Below, in pieces: positions 52,619 to 63,613 of a stretch of 64,000 nucleotides of DNA. The notes below the pieces were generated by a model. That model had not been told where the DNA came from. It ran no database searches and saw nothing but the letters and a program-made list of their open reading frames with translations. A program made the translations under genes and the position numbers. The DNA comes from Chaetoceros tenuissimus. Its lineage: Eukaryota; Bacillariophyta; Thalassiosirophyceae; Chaetocerotales; Chaetocerotaceae. Where the stretch lies: assembly GCA_021927905.1 (NCBI GenBank), contig BLLK01000055.1, positions 1 through 64,000 on the forward strand. Direction: 5' to 3'. Position 1 is the stretch's first letter, and every line of letters starts with the position of its first letter.

Positions 52619-53458
52619 ATGGCATATGCAGCAGAACTTTGTGGATCCAAGCTAAAGGCTAAGCTTTCATCTACACTCAATGAGTCGGTTGCAGCTCCCA
52701 TTTCTTCATCTTCGTTTGCAGCAAAGCAGATGAAAAAGATGGGGTGGACTGAAGGTACAGGTCTAGGAAAGAAAAGAGACGGTATTGTTTCTCATATCAA
52801 AGTTAAGAAGCGTGAGGAACAAGAAGGCCTCGGGATTGATAAAGAAAGAACAAGAAATATGGGCGTTGAAGGAATGTGGTGGAGTACAAATGTTAGCAGT
52901 ACTTTGATGAAACTTCAGCAAAAGAAGAAGGACGACAATGAAAGTGAGAAGAAAAAGTCCAAAAAAAGTAAGAAGAAAGAAAAGAAGTCGAAGAAAAAGT
53001 CAAAGGAAATTAGTATGAAGGTTTACACAGACGAGGAATTATTTAAAGCGACAGGTGGAGCAAGATTCGGTATGAGAGCACAGAGTCGTGCTACTGGCAA
53101 GTGGGCCAGAACTGAGAGCTCTAATGATCTGAAGAAGTGGGAAGAAGAAGTCAAAAATCAGATTGAATGGAATGGACTTGGGAAGGCAAAGGTCTTACTG
53201 AGTCAGACTAGTTCCATGACTACTGAAGATAGTAATTTGTCTAAAAAGAGAAAAAGAGGCGAGATCACTGACGAAGAGAAAAAGGAAGATGACATCCAAA
53301 CTTCCGATGAGACTGCACAGATTGTTTCTGATACAAACAGTTTAGAGATAGCGGAGGAAAAGAATGACACAGTCGTTGAGAAGAGGAAGAAGAAATCAGA
53401 GAAGAAGGCTAAAAAAGCAAAGAAGAAGAAAAGCAAGAAAACAAAAAAGGAATCATAA
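52619..53458 (+). CDS. G-patch nucleolar protein, PINX1/GPATCH4-like
   Basis: 279 aa from ATG 52619; the frame begins upstream only with TTG. The G-patch lies at ~30-80: AAKQMKKMGWTEGTGLGKK, then GLGID. After a Lys/Ser block comes YTDEELFKATGGARFGMRAQ and ATGKWARTE, a second motif seen in GPATCH4-like proteins. The C-terminus is Lys-rich (KKAKKAKKKKSKKTKKES), a nucleolar-type signal. G-patch proteins activate DEAH helicases such as DHX15 in ribosome biogenesis or splicing; the partner here is inferred. Confidence 0.82.
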   Translation: MAYAAELCGSKLKAKLSSTLNESVAAPISSSSFAAKQMKKMGWTEGTGLGKKRDGIVSHIKVKKREEQEGLGIDKERTRNMGVEGMWWSTNVSSTLMKLQQKKKDDNESEKKKSKKSKKKEKKSKKKSKEISMKVYTDEELFKATGGARFGMRAQSRATGKWARTESSNDLKKWEEEVKNQIEWNGLGKAKVLLSQTSSMTTEDSNLSKKRKRGEITDEEKKEDDIQTSDETAQIVSDTNSLEIAEEKNDTVVEKRKKKSEKKAKKAKKKKSKKTKKES

Positions 53459-53712
53459 TTTTCATAAAAGTCGTAAACATAATGTACACTAACTACCATA
53501 TCCATATGAATTTCGTTTCTTCATTTTCCTCAGTTGGTGAGAATTTACTTTTATTTTCCAATACTAAATTTATTTTACATCACAAAAGTTGAGAAGAAAT
53601 ATCCCAATATCTTCACCGCCACTCTTCTCTGAAGACTGCGAAACTACATAGATTCCAAAATAGATCATTTCCAACAGCAGCCTTCAATGCATTCATTCGG
53701 GATCGTTCAAAT

Positions 53713-54730
<1,018 letters not shown>

Positions 54731-55281
54731 GTTGCTATTCAATTATGACCTTATGGAGAGACTTTTACAATTTTGGGTACAGTAGTCAGCTAGAAACGTG
54801 CTTGATTCTATTTTTGATTCTTAGCTAGAAGTTACCACGTTTATCTATCGTTCCACTGCTTTCATGTTTCCTCTGCCCTCTGTCTAGCTCTCTTATTACT
54901 ACTGTTCTTTTGTTGAGAACACTACAGATGTTGTGTAGACCGTACGTAAACCGTCGTAGTAGTCTCGTCCGTCGTCGTACGATTTGTATGCAGCTAGCTA
55001 GCTAGGAGACACTCCATTGCCACCAACAAATCTCGGAGAATTAGAATATCTAAAATGACTAGAAAAGGCCTAACCCTAATACCGACTTGACTTGGACTAA
55101 CTTCCATCATAGACGTACTGTAGTGCTCGTATCTTCTTTCTTTTTTCTCTCACGATTGATTGCGGTGTGATGATACTCATATTATCATTATATCAGTACA
55201 CCTAACCTAACTCACATACAAAAATCAATTCATTTCCAACTCATCGTCAAATAAAAGTATACAGTTCACTATAGTTTGAAC
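54731..55281. other. Divergent promoter region
   Basis: Between RAB2 and SDS22, which point apart. Rich in GTACG/GTCGT words around 54940-54985. No gene seen. Confidence 0.4.
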
Positions 55282-56511
55282 ATGGCGGAAAAGGGAGATT
55301 CAGGAAAGATTGACCAAGAAGAAAATAAGTCAGCTATCGAGAAACATGCTGTCGTGAGCGAATTACCTATGGAATGGACTCAACTCGGTGAAGGTGCGAA
55401 AAATGTGCGTCCAGTGAGGTATCCATTAGACGTATATGAATATTCAAATGAACCAGATGAGACATATCTTGAAATTGTTGGGACAGCGGGAATGAAAATT
55501 ACAAACATGGGCAAAGATCTCTACCGAACATGTAATCCAAATCTCACGCATCTCATATTTAGATCTCATTTGATCAAAAAGATGGAGGGTATTCGAGACT
55601 TTCGTCACTTAGAAGTTCTAGAGTTATATGATAACCAAATTGAATATCTTGATGAACTAGGTGATGACACGGAGGAACCCAATGCGGGAGAAACCATTAA
55701 GACGCTCGATATGAGTTACAATGTGATTCGTTCTATGGAAGAAGTTCGATTTTGTCCTAATCTTGTCGAACTTTATTTGGCAAATAACAAAATCAAAGTC
55801 ATTTCGGGTCTCGAAAATTTGACGAGCTTGAAAAAGATTGACCTTGGAGCAAACAGAATTCGTAAGATGGAACCGAAACAGTTTCAAAATTTAGTGAATC
55901 TCGAAGAATTATGGCTGGGAAAGAATAAGATTGAAATGATTGAAGGAGTTTCGAATTTGAAGAGTCTCCGTAGGCTTGATGTGCAATCCAATCGGCTTCT
56001 GACTGTAGAGAACCTAGAGGGTTTGGAAGATACATTGGAAGAATTCTATCTTGCACACAATGGTATTGATAATGAAGGGGCTATGAAGGCATCTGGTTTA
56101 ATGCTTGAATTCAAAGAACTCGCTACCCTTGATTTATCCAGAAATAGACTCACTTCATGTGAACCATTTGCACACATGATAACTTTGAATGAGTTATGGT
56201 TATCATCCAATCAGATTGCAACATTTGACGACATTGAACCAATATCCAATCTAGGAACGAGAACAGGAGCGTGTCTTTCCGAGGTGTACATGGAACACAA
56301 TCCTATATATAATGACTTTGAATATAGGAAAAAGTTGAAAGAAATCATTCCATCACTTGTTCAAATTGACGCTAATGTCATTGGTGCAACTGGGTATGGA
56401 AGTGCCATGCCAAAGAGCCCAGCAGAAATAATTGAGCAAATGCGAGTCCTTCAACAGAAAGCGATTGATAGAGCACAACAAGAGAAAGAAGAAGGAAACG
56501 ACCAGGAGTGA
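55282..56511 (+). CDS. PPP1R7: Protein phosphatase 1 regulatory subunit SDS22
   Basis: 409 aa from ATG 55282; a TTG precedes it. After a ~90-residue N-terminal extension come about 10 SDS22-type 22-residue leucine-rich repeats (LEVLELYDNQIEYL, LVELYLANNKIKVISGL, LEELWLGKNKIEMIEGV, LRRLDVQSNRLLTVENL, LNELWLSSNQIATF). An LRR-cap region follows (YMEHNPIYNDFEYRKKLKEI). SDS22 binds and holds PP1 during its maturation and steers it in mitosis. Single exon. The N-terminal extension is longer than in the yeast protein. Confidence 0.95.
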   Translation: MAEKGDSGKIDQEENKSAIEKHAVVSELPMEWTQLGEGAKNVRPVRYPLDVYEYSNEPDETYLEIVGTAGMKITNMGKDLYRTCNPNLTHLIFRSHLIKKMEGIRDFRHLEVLELYDNQIEYLDELGDDTEEPNAGETIKTLDMSYNVIRSMEEVRFCPNLVELYLANNKIKVISGLENLTSLKKIDLGANRIRKMEPKQFQNLVNLEELWLGKNKIEMIEGVSNLKSLRRLDVQSNRLLTVENLEGLEDTLEEFYLAHNGIDNEGAMKASGLMLEFKELATLDLSRNRLTSCEPFAHMITLNELWLSSNQIATFDDIEPISNLGTRTGACLSEVYMEHNPIYNDFEYRKKLKEIIPSLVQIDANVIGATGYGSAMPKSPAEIIEQMRVLQQKAIDRAQQEKEEGNDQE

Positions 56512-56902
56512 GACTGTCTCTACCTTCAGATTAATTGAAATATATAGATTTAATAAAACTTTTTAATTGGATTTTTTAAGGAAGTACCAGAGTCCTAAGG
56601 ATTACCTTCTACAAAAGTAAGAATATGATTTACAAGTTATATTTGTTCAAGAGAGTTTCATTATTTGTTTGAACATCAATAATATATATTACTCCTCCTA
56701 AAAATGGTCTATCTATGTAGCCATCTAGCTAGAATTTTAGCACGCCTGTGTGGCGCCGCTGTCCCGCCGACCCCCGCGGTCTCTTTTTATTATTTCACTT
56801 TGCACCGCACTTGTACGTTTCTTTTGCATTCCAACTACTTACTTAATAGCAACCTTTCCTTTGACGATACTTCAGTAGGATCATTTCAAGTAGTCATTTC
56901 TG
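56512..56902. other. Intergenic region
   Basis: Contains a GC-rich patch near 56745-56790 (GTGGCGCCGC, CCGCCGACCCCCGCGG) unlike the AT-rich surroundings, just before VPS25. No gene seen. Confidence 0.4.
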
Positions 56903-57612
56903 ATGAGTAGTACATTCCAAGTAAGTGCGATGAAAAGCTTTAGCAATTTGCGATTAATAGTTATCAAACGAAACCGCCTCTAATGTATGTATCTACCCAT
57001 CCTGGACCTTTCGTGGTTTCAGTTTCCAGAATTTTATTCTTTTCCACCCTTCTTCACAGTTCAACCAAATATAACGACACGTGAAAAACAAATGGCATTA
57101 TGGAGAGAATTGATATTGTCATACCATACAAGCAAAAAGATTAAGACTTTGGTAGTCCATGACTGCCCATTATGGAAGAATTCTGCAATTAGACGAGAAT
57201 TGAGTCATGACGATGTAAAAACTGTGATTGCAGATTTTGTCAAGAGGTATGTGGATTATATGGGCAGCTTTGAAAAAAATTGTTTTGAAGTTTAGTAAAC
57301 TCATGCCGTAATTGTTTTCATTGCAGTGGTCATGGTGAATGGGAAGACGATACACACACACGTTGCCGGATTTTATGGCGTAAACCGGAACAGTTGGCAT
57401 CTGATATTTACACTTGGGCAGAAACAAATGGATATATAAACAATGTTTGTACAGTATATGAGCTTCATAGTGGAGAAGATGTAGATGGTATGAGTTTTGA
57501 TGGTTGTGATGAAGAATTATTAAGGAGGGCATTGGCAATTCTCGAAGATCAAGGAAAGTGTACCATGTTCAAAGGCGAGACTTCGTCGGAGGATGGTATT
57601 AAATTTTTTTAG
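56903..57612 (+). CDS. VPS25: ESCRT-II subunit VPS25
   Basis: Works in sorting of ubiquitinated cargo at endosomes. 175 aa from exons 56903-56920, 57023-57246 and 57327-57612, all in phase. Hallmarks: FPPFFTVQPN (the PPXY-like segment that binds VPS22/36), REKQMALWRELIL, CRILWRKPEQLASDIYTWAE and the second winged helix ELLRRALAILEDQGKC. The tiny first exon encodes only MSSTFQ; it is inferred from splice signals. Confidence 0.93.
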
Positions 57613-57801
57613 ATTTCTAAACAGTTCTTGCAGGATGTTTCTAAATACTGCAGATAAATGAAAATTCATAGTGATATAACATATGATGCCATGTTGATAA
57701 TATTGTATTACAAAGAAATAATTACTTGACCAAAGATTCATTTATAGAGTTTTTCATCATGATGTAGCCATATGTATCTTAACAATTTGTCAGCATCGTT
57801 T

Positions 57802-58188
57802 CTATTGACATGTAACAGTCTTGACGTACTTTCCATCAATCATTGGGTACGAAGTTTTGCATCGAACAAAATCACCTCTGTCAATATTTCCAAATGCATC
57901 AACTCCCTTTCCTTTTCCAGCAGTAGACATTCCTGCTCTTTCGCAGGCTGCACCTCTCGCTGGTCCAGGAGCTGCAAATTTACATGTTCTTTCATCATCA
58001 GTCATTTCTTTTGGTTTGTCTGAATTTAATTCTGCATTCATGAATGCGTCCATATCAAGACCAAAAGCCGGAGAAGTAAACGTTGAGGCTGTTATAGCTG
58101 AAGCATGAAAAAATGATCTTCTGTCAACCGAGAATGCATACGATGAAGTCAGCACTGTTGTAGCGAAAATGATTGATATTGAACGCAT
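57802..58188 (-). CDS. Small thylakoid-lumen protein with four cysteines
   Basis: 128 aa. The leader has an ER signal, the SYA/FSV plastid motif, then a short twin-Arg signal DRRSFFHASAITAS ending AFG/LD (~43). The mature ~85 residues contain four Cys: ERTCKFAAPG, AACERAG, FVRCKTS and the penultimate VTCQ. Two disulfides are likely. The CKF....C pattern is a little like the lumenal photosystem I subunit PsaN, but similarity is weak. Function not assigned. Confidence 0.72.
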   Translation of the reverse strand: MRSISIIFATTVLTSSYAFSVDRRSFFHASAITASTFTSPAFGLDMDAFMNAELNSDKPKEMTDDERTCKFAAPGPARGAACERAGMSTAGKGKGVDAFGNIDRGDFVRCKTSYPMIDGKYVKTVTCQ

Positions 58189-58711
58189 TGTTGAAAGGCA
58201 GGAGCGAATAGAGAGTTCTGGAAATTGTAAGTACGGATGTTTATCTTTTCTTTATGCAACAAATAATAATTTACCCACAATCCACAATTGCTCAGACGGA
58301 AAAGATGAGTTAAAACTTATGTAAGAGAAATAATATTGTTGAATTTCAATTGCATTTCAGTTTTCATTATTTCTAGTTTGATGAAAGCACAATCACACTC
58401 ACCCACATCATACCACATCACAAAAGAAAACCACGTTGTGAGAGAGAGCTATTTCAAGTCCCATCTTTTACTCTTCCGTGGCTACTTGACGTCATTGGGC
58501 ACATTCGATGAGAACAGATAGAAGATACCTAGCTAGAATATATATATTAGAAAACACAGTGGCGCCTTCACAACCAAAAACTATCACCTGCTAAATTTTA
58601 TTTGACCATTAGTTCAATTTCTTTCCTTTCTAAAATTCGACCAGTTCTTCCTTGCAACTAACTATTGGTTAACATCTCGAATAAAGCTTGAGCTACAACA
58701 AGCAAGGTGAC
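58189..58711. other. Divergent promoter region
   Basis: Between the lumen protein and the rhomboid gene. A TATATATATTAG word lies near 58540. No gene seen. Confidence 0.4.
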
Positions 58712-59804
58712 ATGTCTCGCTTCAGTGAAACAATGAGGAAGATACCATTGTCAACGATGACTTTTGGTGGCATCTGCATACTTACCTATATTCTACAAAT
58801 AATATTCAACCTAAAGCTGTCTAATTATACCATGTATCCATACGCAGTCATATATAGGTAAGACTGCAAGAATATTGAGGCATCCTCGAGCGAGACTATT
58901 GTATTTACTGAATGCATCATTTTTTCATTCTTCTTGGAAATAGGCATCAAATTTACAGAATGATAACCTCCGCATTCTTCCATGGAGGACTCATGCATAT
59001 TGGAATGAATATGTTATCTTATGCAGCCCTTGGGAAAACTTTGGAAAATCATTTAGGGACACTTTTCTTGGCTTTCACAGTAGTCAACTCGGTGGTGTAT
59101 TCTTCTTTCTTATATTTATTTATTTCAGTTATCGCCTCTATGATCGGCTATAGCACATGGATGACCACACAAAGTCTTGGATTCTCTGGTGTCCTTTTTC
59201 ACTTATTAGGTCAGTAGATTCGAAATAGTATGGTCTGATTGCTTCAGCTTATTTACTTACAAAATTACAATCTGATGTATGCACCATAGTTCTTGAATCG
59301 TATCGAAATCCAAATGCATCACATTCAATTTTTGGAATCATAACAGTATCATCAAAGATCTATCCATGGGCAATGCTCCTTGTCATTCAGTTTTTGTTAC
59401 CAAATATTTCATTCCTCGGTCACTTCTCTGGAATCTTGACTGGTTTGCTTCAATTGAATGGATATTTAAAGTATACGATTCCATCCCCTGAATCATTGAG
59501 AATGTATGATGATTTGGAAGGTCTCACTTTCATTACAAATTGCCCCAATTTTGTGGATACGCCTTCAAATGATCAATATGTAATGTTTATGAGAACATCA
59601 GGGGAAAATGCAAGTGTTGGACAAATGTTTCGCGGAGCAATTATTGTGATTCAAAATCTATGGGACACCATCATGTTTATAGTATTGGGTAGAAGAAGAC
59701 AAGACGATGAAAGACCAGTCCATGAAAGTTATTCCATATTGAATGAAGATGAATGGAACGGTATTCCATCTCAATCAGAAATTCAGCAATCGGAAATGGT
59801 TTAG
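58712..59804 (+). CDS. Rhomboid-family intramembrane protease, RHBDD-like
   Basis: 308 aa from exons 58712-58857, 58944-59209 and 59290-59804, phase-consistent. Six hydrophobic segments. The first exon has one helix (TFGGICILTYILQIIF), then QIYRMITSAFFHGGLMHIGM NMLS (the loop His and HxxxN-like motif). GFSGVLFHLL carries the catalytic Ser, and FLGHFSGILTGLL the catalytic His. A soluble ~110-residue tail follows. Fits rhomboid proteases of the RHBDD1/2 type, which act in ER membrane-protein quality control. Substrate unknown. Confidence 0.9.
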
Positions 59805-59910
59805 AGAAATTGTAGAAACTGAAAATGTAATAAAATGATGCAGTAATATTTCAATCAATATCTAAACTTTTCGACATGTTTATTGTTTAATGAAATTTGT
59901 GAGCCCCACT

Positions 59911-60465
59911 TTAACTTTGACTTCTTCCACCTCGTCCTCCCCTACCGCCTCTTTGAAAGAAAAGCAAAAAGCTAAGTAATCAGCATTGCAAAATGATGCG
60001 AAACACTGTGTTTACAAACGTACCTTCCTCCTCTCCCTCTACCTTCACCACGTCCTCTCCCAGAACCTCTACCTCTTCCTCTGCCTCCTCTACCAGGTCC
60101 TCGTCCTCTACCTCTTCCTCCACCTCTTCCTGCAAACTTTCTACCGTCATCTTCTGGTACTTTATCGACAACATCATCTGGTAATCTCAAATATTTCACT
60201 GAATTTCCACGGATATAACAATCAGTCAATTTCCAAAATTTCGTTCCATCTACTGAAGTACAAATTACATCTTTCAGATTGATATTCATCCATGAGTCAC
60301 AATTTACTAAACGACCATTGTATGTATCGCCTGACTTCAATTCCACCAGCATGGGTGAATTTTCTGCTGCTCTTAATAGTGATAAAGGTAGCTACGTTCA
60401 AATGGAACAAAGTGTCAGTGTAAATGTTAGAAAGATCTGAGATTACAAATCAAAAATCATACCAT
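59911..60465 (-). CDS. LSM4: U6 snRNA-associated Sm-like protein LSm4
   Basis: Part of the LSm2-8 ring on U6 snRNA and LSm1-7 ring in mRNA decay. 136 aa. Exons 60465-60463 (the ATG only), 60391-60024 and 59950-59911; summed length divides by three. Sm1 is [23 protein letters not shown] (quoted in part as [10 protein letters not shown]), Sm2 is [14 protein letters not shown]. The C-terminal RG-rich tail ([11 protein letters not shown]) is the LSm4 hallmark. The ATG-only exon, read as [13 protein letters not shown] across the splice, is typical of LSm4 N-termini. Confidence 0.94.
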
Positions 60466-60978
60466 ATTAGTAATTATGTTTCGAAGATATCTTTGCGTGT
60501 TGAGTTTTGATAGAAAGGGTCTTTTGTGTTTTTACGAATGTGCTTTTGCGTCGATATGCTGGAATCCCAAAATATGTTATGCTTAGAACTAGCGCGAGGA
60601 TTTAAATACAGTCCAAATGGAGGGATAGTGAAGAACAATTCGAAGTTAGATCAAACAGTTTCGAGTTTTGTTATTGAAGCATCATCAATCATCAATCGGC
60701 AGAGAGAAAAACGAAAAACAGCATAGGGAGTAGGGAGCCGTTCTAATAAAGAATCATAGCAAGCTCGATAGCTACCAACCTCACACAAAGCACAAAGGGT
60801 TTCATCTTTCATCTGCCCCTTCAAAAACTAATGACTAATGCTCTCTTGGATTTTACGATGTTATAATGATTCTTCATTTTCCATTTCAATTTGAAAAACG
60901 TTGTACATATATTCCTGTCACCTAAAACTAGAAGATTTGTATTCTCTATCGTGGATTTTGACTGGACTGTTTTTGTTT
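60466..60978. other. Divergent promoter region
   Basis: Between LSM4 and ALG14. An open frame at 60526-60726 has no recognisable content. No gene seen. Confidence 0.4.
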
Positions 60979-61773
60979 ATGGGCACGATGAACTTCATCA
61001 TGAGTCCTCTCGATGAGTTCAAGACAGATGTGAATGTCATGTTACTCTTTGGAAAAGAGTTCCGTATCGTATTGATTAAAGTTTTGGGGATATTCTGTCT
61101 TTTCCTTAGCATGATTTTAATAAGGATCTTCCTTGTCCTTCGTGAAATCAAGACACAGAGGCAGATGAGAAGGATTATCTCTAGCCAAATGAATATGAAA
61201 AGAACAAAGACATTGGTTGTCCTTGGTTCTGGAGGCCATACCACAGAAATGCTACATTTATTGTCATCTATTCAACATGAAGAAGTTTATTCACCAATTG
61301 ATTATATAGTCGCATCTACAGATACGACGTCCGTGAAACGAATAGAGGCACTGAATTCTTCTAATTTGGGGAAAGGAAAAAAGAAAATGAGTCTTCCTCC
61401 GCATCAAAATATATACCAGATTCCAAGATCGAGAGAAGTTGGACAGTCATACCTTACTTCGATTTTTACTACTTTGTATTCAATATTTTACACTGCACAC
61501 TTGATTCTTTTCGAAATTCAGCCTGATTTATTGCTTATCAATGGTCCGGGTACCTGTCTACCCGTTGCATTGTGGACTTTTGTAGCGAGAGTTTTACGGT
61601 TGTCACGAGGAAACATCATTTTTATAGAAAGTTTCTGTAGGGTCAAAACTTTAAGCTTGACTGGAAAGATTCTTTGGATCATGGGAATCACTGACATGTT
61701 CATGGTGCATTGGCATGAGGTACTACAAAAAGATATGATTCTGCTGGATTGTTTCATCGAACATGACCCATGA
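60979..61773 (+). CDS. ALG14: ALG14, UDP-GlcNAc transferase membrane subunit
   Basis: Anchors ALG13 to the ER face and forms the enzyme adding the second GlcNAc to dolichol-PP-GlcNAc. 264 aa if ATG 60979 is used; the frame is open further back to TTG 60901, so the first exon or true ATG is unclear. One N-terminal membrane anchor (VLGIFCLFLSMILIRIFLVL), then LVVLGSGGHTTEMLHLL, DYIVASTDTTSV, IPRSREVGQSYLTS, LLINGPGTCLPVAL, IIFIESFCRVKTLSLTGK and HWHEVLQKD. The whole chain matches ALG14. Confidence 0.93.
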   Translation: MGTMNFIMSPLDEFKTDVNVMLLFGKEFRIVLIKVLGIFCLFLSMILIRIFLVLREIKTQRQMRRIISSQMNMKRTKTLVVLGSGGHTTEMLHLLSSIQHEEVYSPIDYIVASTDTTSVKRIEALNSSNLGKGKKKMSLPPHQNIYQIPRSREVGQSYLTSIFTTLYSIFYTAHLILFEIQPDLLLINGPGTCLPVALWTFVARVLRLSRGNIIFIESFCRVKTLSLTGKILWIMGITDMFMVHWHEVLQKDMILLDCFIEHDP

Positions 61774-61935
61774 TACGAGTACATATCAACGCTAGTGTAT
61801 ATTGAAGTTACTCTGCTCTCCATATTTTTAGGATTGGTAATTTTTTGTAATAATAGACATGACTATTATCTTTATCTATAATTCACTCTAGTACTCTGCC
61901 AATTTATATAACATTAGGAAACTAGTTGCTCATTT

Positions 61936-63228
61936 TCACATCTTTTGTGTAACATCGTCCACAAAGTATAGCGTGAGAGTAAATGTTCGCTCCTTCTCAT
62001 TCCAATTTGTTACAAATTTTCCTTCTTCTCTATCAATCTTTTCATTTGGAATCTTAAATGCAACAGTCTCATATGGTTCAGCCGCAATCAAAAGATATTG
62101 GTACCTTCTATCTGGTGGTGATTCTTTTCTCTGTTCAAATGCAGACATGAATCTATGACGTGGTTGACAATTAGCGTCAATCTCTGGAAAATGCAATTGG
62201 AAACTGAGACATCTTTGATTTGTTTCGTGGTGTCTTGATTTTGAAATTTCATATCCTGGTCTACCAATTTTGACACGTTGCACTGTTTTTGTTGTTGTTT
62301 GGACTGGAAGTGAAGGACCAACATCTTGTTTTCCTTGCAATTTTGCTTCCATAGCTGCTCTTCGAGCTAAACCTGCTTGGTGCTTCTTTCCCTGTGTATG
62401 AGCAAGGTAGTTTCTGTGTTTTGAAGAATCAATGTTATGTGTTGGTAAATGGAAAAGGGGAACGAAATTTATTGATCAAAGAATGACTCACCCCTCATTT
62501 GTATGCAATGTCAAACACAATTTACATTCATATGTCCCCAAATGATTTCTCATTAGGTAAGGGTCTTTTGCTAGATCGACTGTTTCAAGTGCGAGCTGTC
62601 TTAATCTTTCCTTTCTTTCTCTTTCCGACTGTTGCTCAGAGCTGACGCCACCGCCACCAAACTTTGAACCGACTCGATTCTGCCTATCAACGCCTCCTCT
62701 CATCCTCACACGTAAGGAAATATGATGCACAGTTTCTGGCGAAGGGCTCTCTGAAAACTTTTGTGTAAGATGTTCATACTCATTTCGGCCCAATACCTTC
62801 CCGTTTAGAACCACGTATGCCAAATTACTAAAGTTGACCGATGAATTTGAAAAAGAAGTAATACAACTACTGCAATTATAGTTTGATTCAGAATCAAGTT
62901 CCCCCGTTCTATTATAGCTCGCTTCTCTTGTGTGTTCATCGCAATTTTGACATGCTCTATTCTCAACATAACGATTCAAGTCTGTTCGCCGACGAACTAG
63001 TCTACCGGCTTCTTGAACCAATTTTCGATGGACACCGATGGTGAGACGGGACATTTGATAGTTCACACTTTGTGCATCATCGAACTCTCTATCTATATGT
63101 GCAGCTCTCTCTAGGAGTGAACGTAAGAAAGTGTCGTAGGATGCTGTTAATGGAATATTTGCTACGGTAGATTTCCCGCGTGGTGTTCGGAATACATAGC
63201 TTATTTGAGAACTGCTTTGAGGATCCAT
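61936..63228 (-). CDS. SF3A2: Splicing factor 3A subunit 2 with an N-terminal ubiquitin-like domain
   Basis: SF3A2 is a U2 snRNP protein needed for branch-site recognition. Exons 63228-62492 and 62413-61936 give 404 aa. From ~180 on it is canonical: DRQNRVGSKFGGGG, RERKERLRQLALETVDLAKD, YECKLCLTLHTNEG (matrin-type zinc finger), YLAHTQGKKHQAGLARRAA, VKIGRPGYEISKSR, RHRFMSAFEQRKE and YLLIAAEPYETVAFKIP. Residues 1-179 are extra: SYVFRTPRGKSTVANIPL and YDTFLRSLLERA, then after ~90 inserted residues YVVLNGKVLG and SLRVRMRGG. These read as the strands and helix of ubiquitin, ending in Gly-Gly at 178-179, just where other SF3A2 proteins begin with MDRQ. The insert holds CQNC and CSSC, a possible zinc ribbon. 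Confidence 0.95.
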
Positions 63229-63613
63229 GATGCCACCTTTGCCATCTATTTCAATAATGGTTGTAAAGTTGGTATTTGAATAATTTGAGACGCACTAGCG
63301 AAGTTATGGTGATCTAGGAAGGATCAGATCAACAGCGCCTATCTAGTAGAGTAATGAATAGTGGTGAGTGGTAAAGGTACCATATCTTGTTTTTTTAAAA
63401 GGAAGATAGAACTGAAACTGTACGTGCTGTAAGTAGCTAGTGTCCTAGCTTGGTAAGTAGTATTTGGGGGCGAAAAAGAAAATAATTTTTTTTCTTTCAA
63501 TTTTAATGGAATTTTCTATTTTATGATTTTCTATTTCCGTGGTTGAGGTTAGGGAGAGGAAATCAAAAGGCAGCATTGCTATTGGCTAAAGATTCTTCAT
63601 ATATTAGATTCCT
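63229..63613. other. Intergenic region
   Basis: Promoter side of SF3A2 and 3' side of U2AF65; no gene or repeat seen. Confidence 0.4.

Noticed and set aside
57170-57538. Minus-strand frame across VPS25 exons
   Set aside because: His/Tyr-rich antisense shadow of a well-supported gene.
58336-58521. 61-aa open frame before the rhomboid gene
   Set aside because: No motif, lies in the divergent promoter.
60526-60726. 66-aa open frame upstream of ALG14
   Set aside because: No motif, no good context; taken as promoter sequence.
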